Below, in pieces: positions 63,311 to 64,000 of a stretch of DNA of 64,000 bases. A program made the position numbers and the translations under genes. Under the pieces are notes generated by a model that searched no databases, was not told the DNA's origin, and was given only the letters and a program-made list of their open reading frames with translations. The stretch's first letter is position 1. Each line of letters starts with the position of its first letter. Source of the stretch: Triatoma infestans (lineage: Eukaryota > Arthropoda > Insecta > Hemiptera > Reduviidae); contig JAAEAF010001099.1 of NCBI GenBank assembly GCA_011037195.1, positions 62,001-126,000 on the forward strand. Reading direction: 5' to 3'.

Positions 63311-64000
63311 CGTTCATTCATTTGTTAAATTTCTTAGGGAAAGCCCTAATCTAACAATTCATATCTAATAAGTGATTTTTTTTAACAAATATTAAATTAT
63401 GAATTATTTTACAACCTAACAACTTGTCTGATAAACCTCGCTATAATTAGATAGTATCTCATGATTATGGACACTGGAACGTGGATCTTAAATTCTTAAA
63501 ATATTTATTTTTATAAATAAATTTATTTAAAGGAAGGTGAAAATAATTTGTTACTCTCTTTATTTGTTTGTCTGTTACACATTTTTTTTCATATTGATAT
63601 AAAAGGAAAGTATTTGACTATTCAAATTTTCTAAACTGAACTTTCGCCGGAATAAATGTTTTGAGGTCTATGAGTTAGAAAAAATGTTTTTAGTTGATTG
63701 CGAGTAAACAAAATATCTCGAAAATGAAAATTCGCAAAAGCTCGACCTAGAAATTTCGTTTAGAATATTACATCGGATCGGATTCGCAGGTTTCAGTCAA
63801 AATTCATCAACCAGAATTCCAATTTTGCTGATTTTTTGTTTCACTTTTTCACAATTTCCTCGTAAACAACCTCAATGATTTTTTTTACTTGTATGTTAAA
63901 AACATTTTTCTATCAAATTATTGAGAGATGATTTTCACTACGAGTGTAACAATTTTGACTAACTCCTCAATATTATTACTAATTTGGTTTGTTATCTCAC
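63311..64000. other. AT-rich intergenic DNA to window end
   Basis: No gene is recognised. Faint dispersed-repeat phrases occur from about 63640. Confidence 0.45.

Noticed and set aside
1..64000. CRISPR arrays, operons or bacterial genes
   Set aside because: No regularly spaced repeats and no closely packed genes. Introns and retrotransposons show eukaryotic nuclear DNA.

Overview
The window looks like AT-rich, transposon-dense animal nuclear DNA, most likely from an insect. A hemipteran is a guess that the sequence does not settle. One spliced host gene is clearly recognisable: a fused trehalose-6-phosphate synthase/phosphatase (Tps) on the + strand. Its 14 coding exons run from 30624 to 46129, and every join is GT-AG and in frame. 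The conceptual protein has 768 residues. Single-copy fused TPS-TPP genes of this kind are typical of insects and other arthropods. No true tRNA or rRNA gene, operon or CRISPR array is seen.

Layout, left flank (1-30600). This part is almost entirely a transposon graveyard. It holds LINE 3' fragments (820-1570 and 3590-4145), a Jockey-like gag with two zinc knuckles (6130-7440, -), and a Penelope-like element split into two opposed halves (8690-9640) beside a 930-bp inverted repeat (9655-10585). It also holds a 240-bp palindromic foldback (11950-12197), a decayed Ty3-type LTR element pol (13286-14660, -), a piggyBac transposase fossil (15000-16110, -), a short PIF/Harbinger derivative with perfect 47-bp ends and TAA target duplications (16831-17550), and a BEL/Pao fossil split by a tRNA-derived SINE (18240-19660). 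A GC-rich block of nested LINEs, all on the - strand, fills 19914-28010: an I/LOA/R1-like element with RNase H, an RTE-like element, and two further LINE tails.

Tps gene (30624-46129). The short introns are clean. The five long introns hold mobile DNA. Intron 3 has a LINE tail into which a foldback has inserted, with a perfect 10-bp target duplication. Intron 4 has a long inverted repeat whose loop carries a sense-oriented copy of most of Tps exon 5 plus its splice donor. Intron 6 has a small hairpin element. Intron 10 has a 2.1-kb Helitron with clear 5'-TC and CTAG-3' ends. Intron 13 has a SINE and a LINE reverse transcriptase fragment.

Right flank (46130-64000). This contains more LINE tails (48385-48720, -; 50980-52440, +), a second foldback of the intron-3 family (49837-50130), and a scrambled solo-sized LTR retrotransposon with two LTRs and an ATAC target duplication (54651-56107). 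It also contains a LINE whose ORF1 ends in an FP-like domain (57260-58890, -) and a G-poor, pyrimidine-rich stretch of unknown nature (62660-63310). The stretches between are AT-rich with no recognisable gene.

The strongest candidate for something new is the inverted-repeat element in Tps intron 4. It appears to have captured exon 5 of its own host gene, and the captured piece lies in the loop of a near-perfect hairpin about 700 bp upstream of the real exon.
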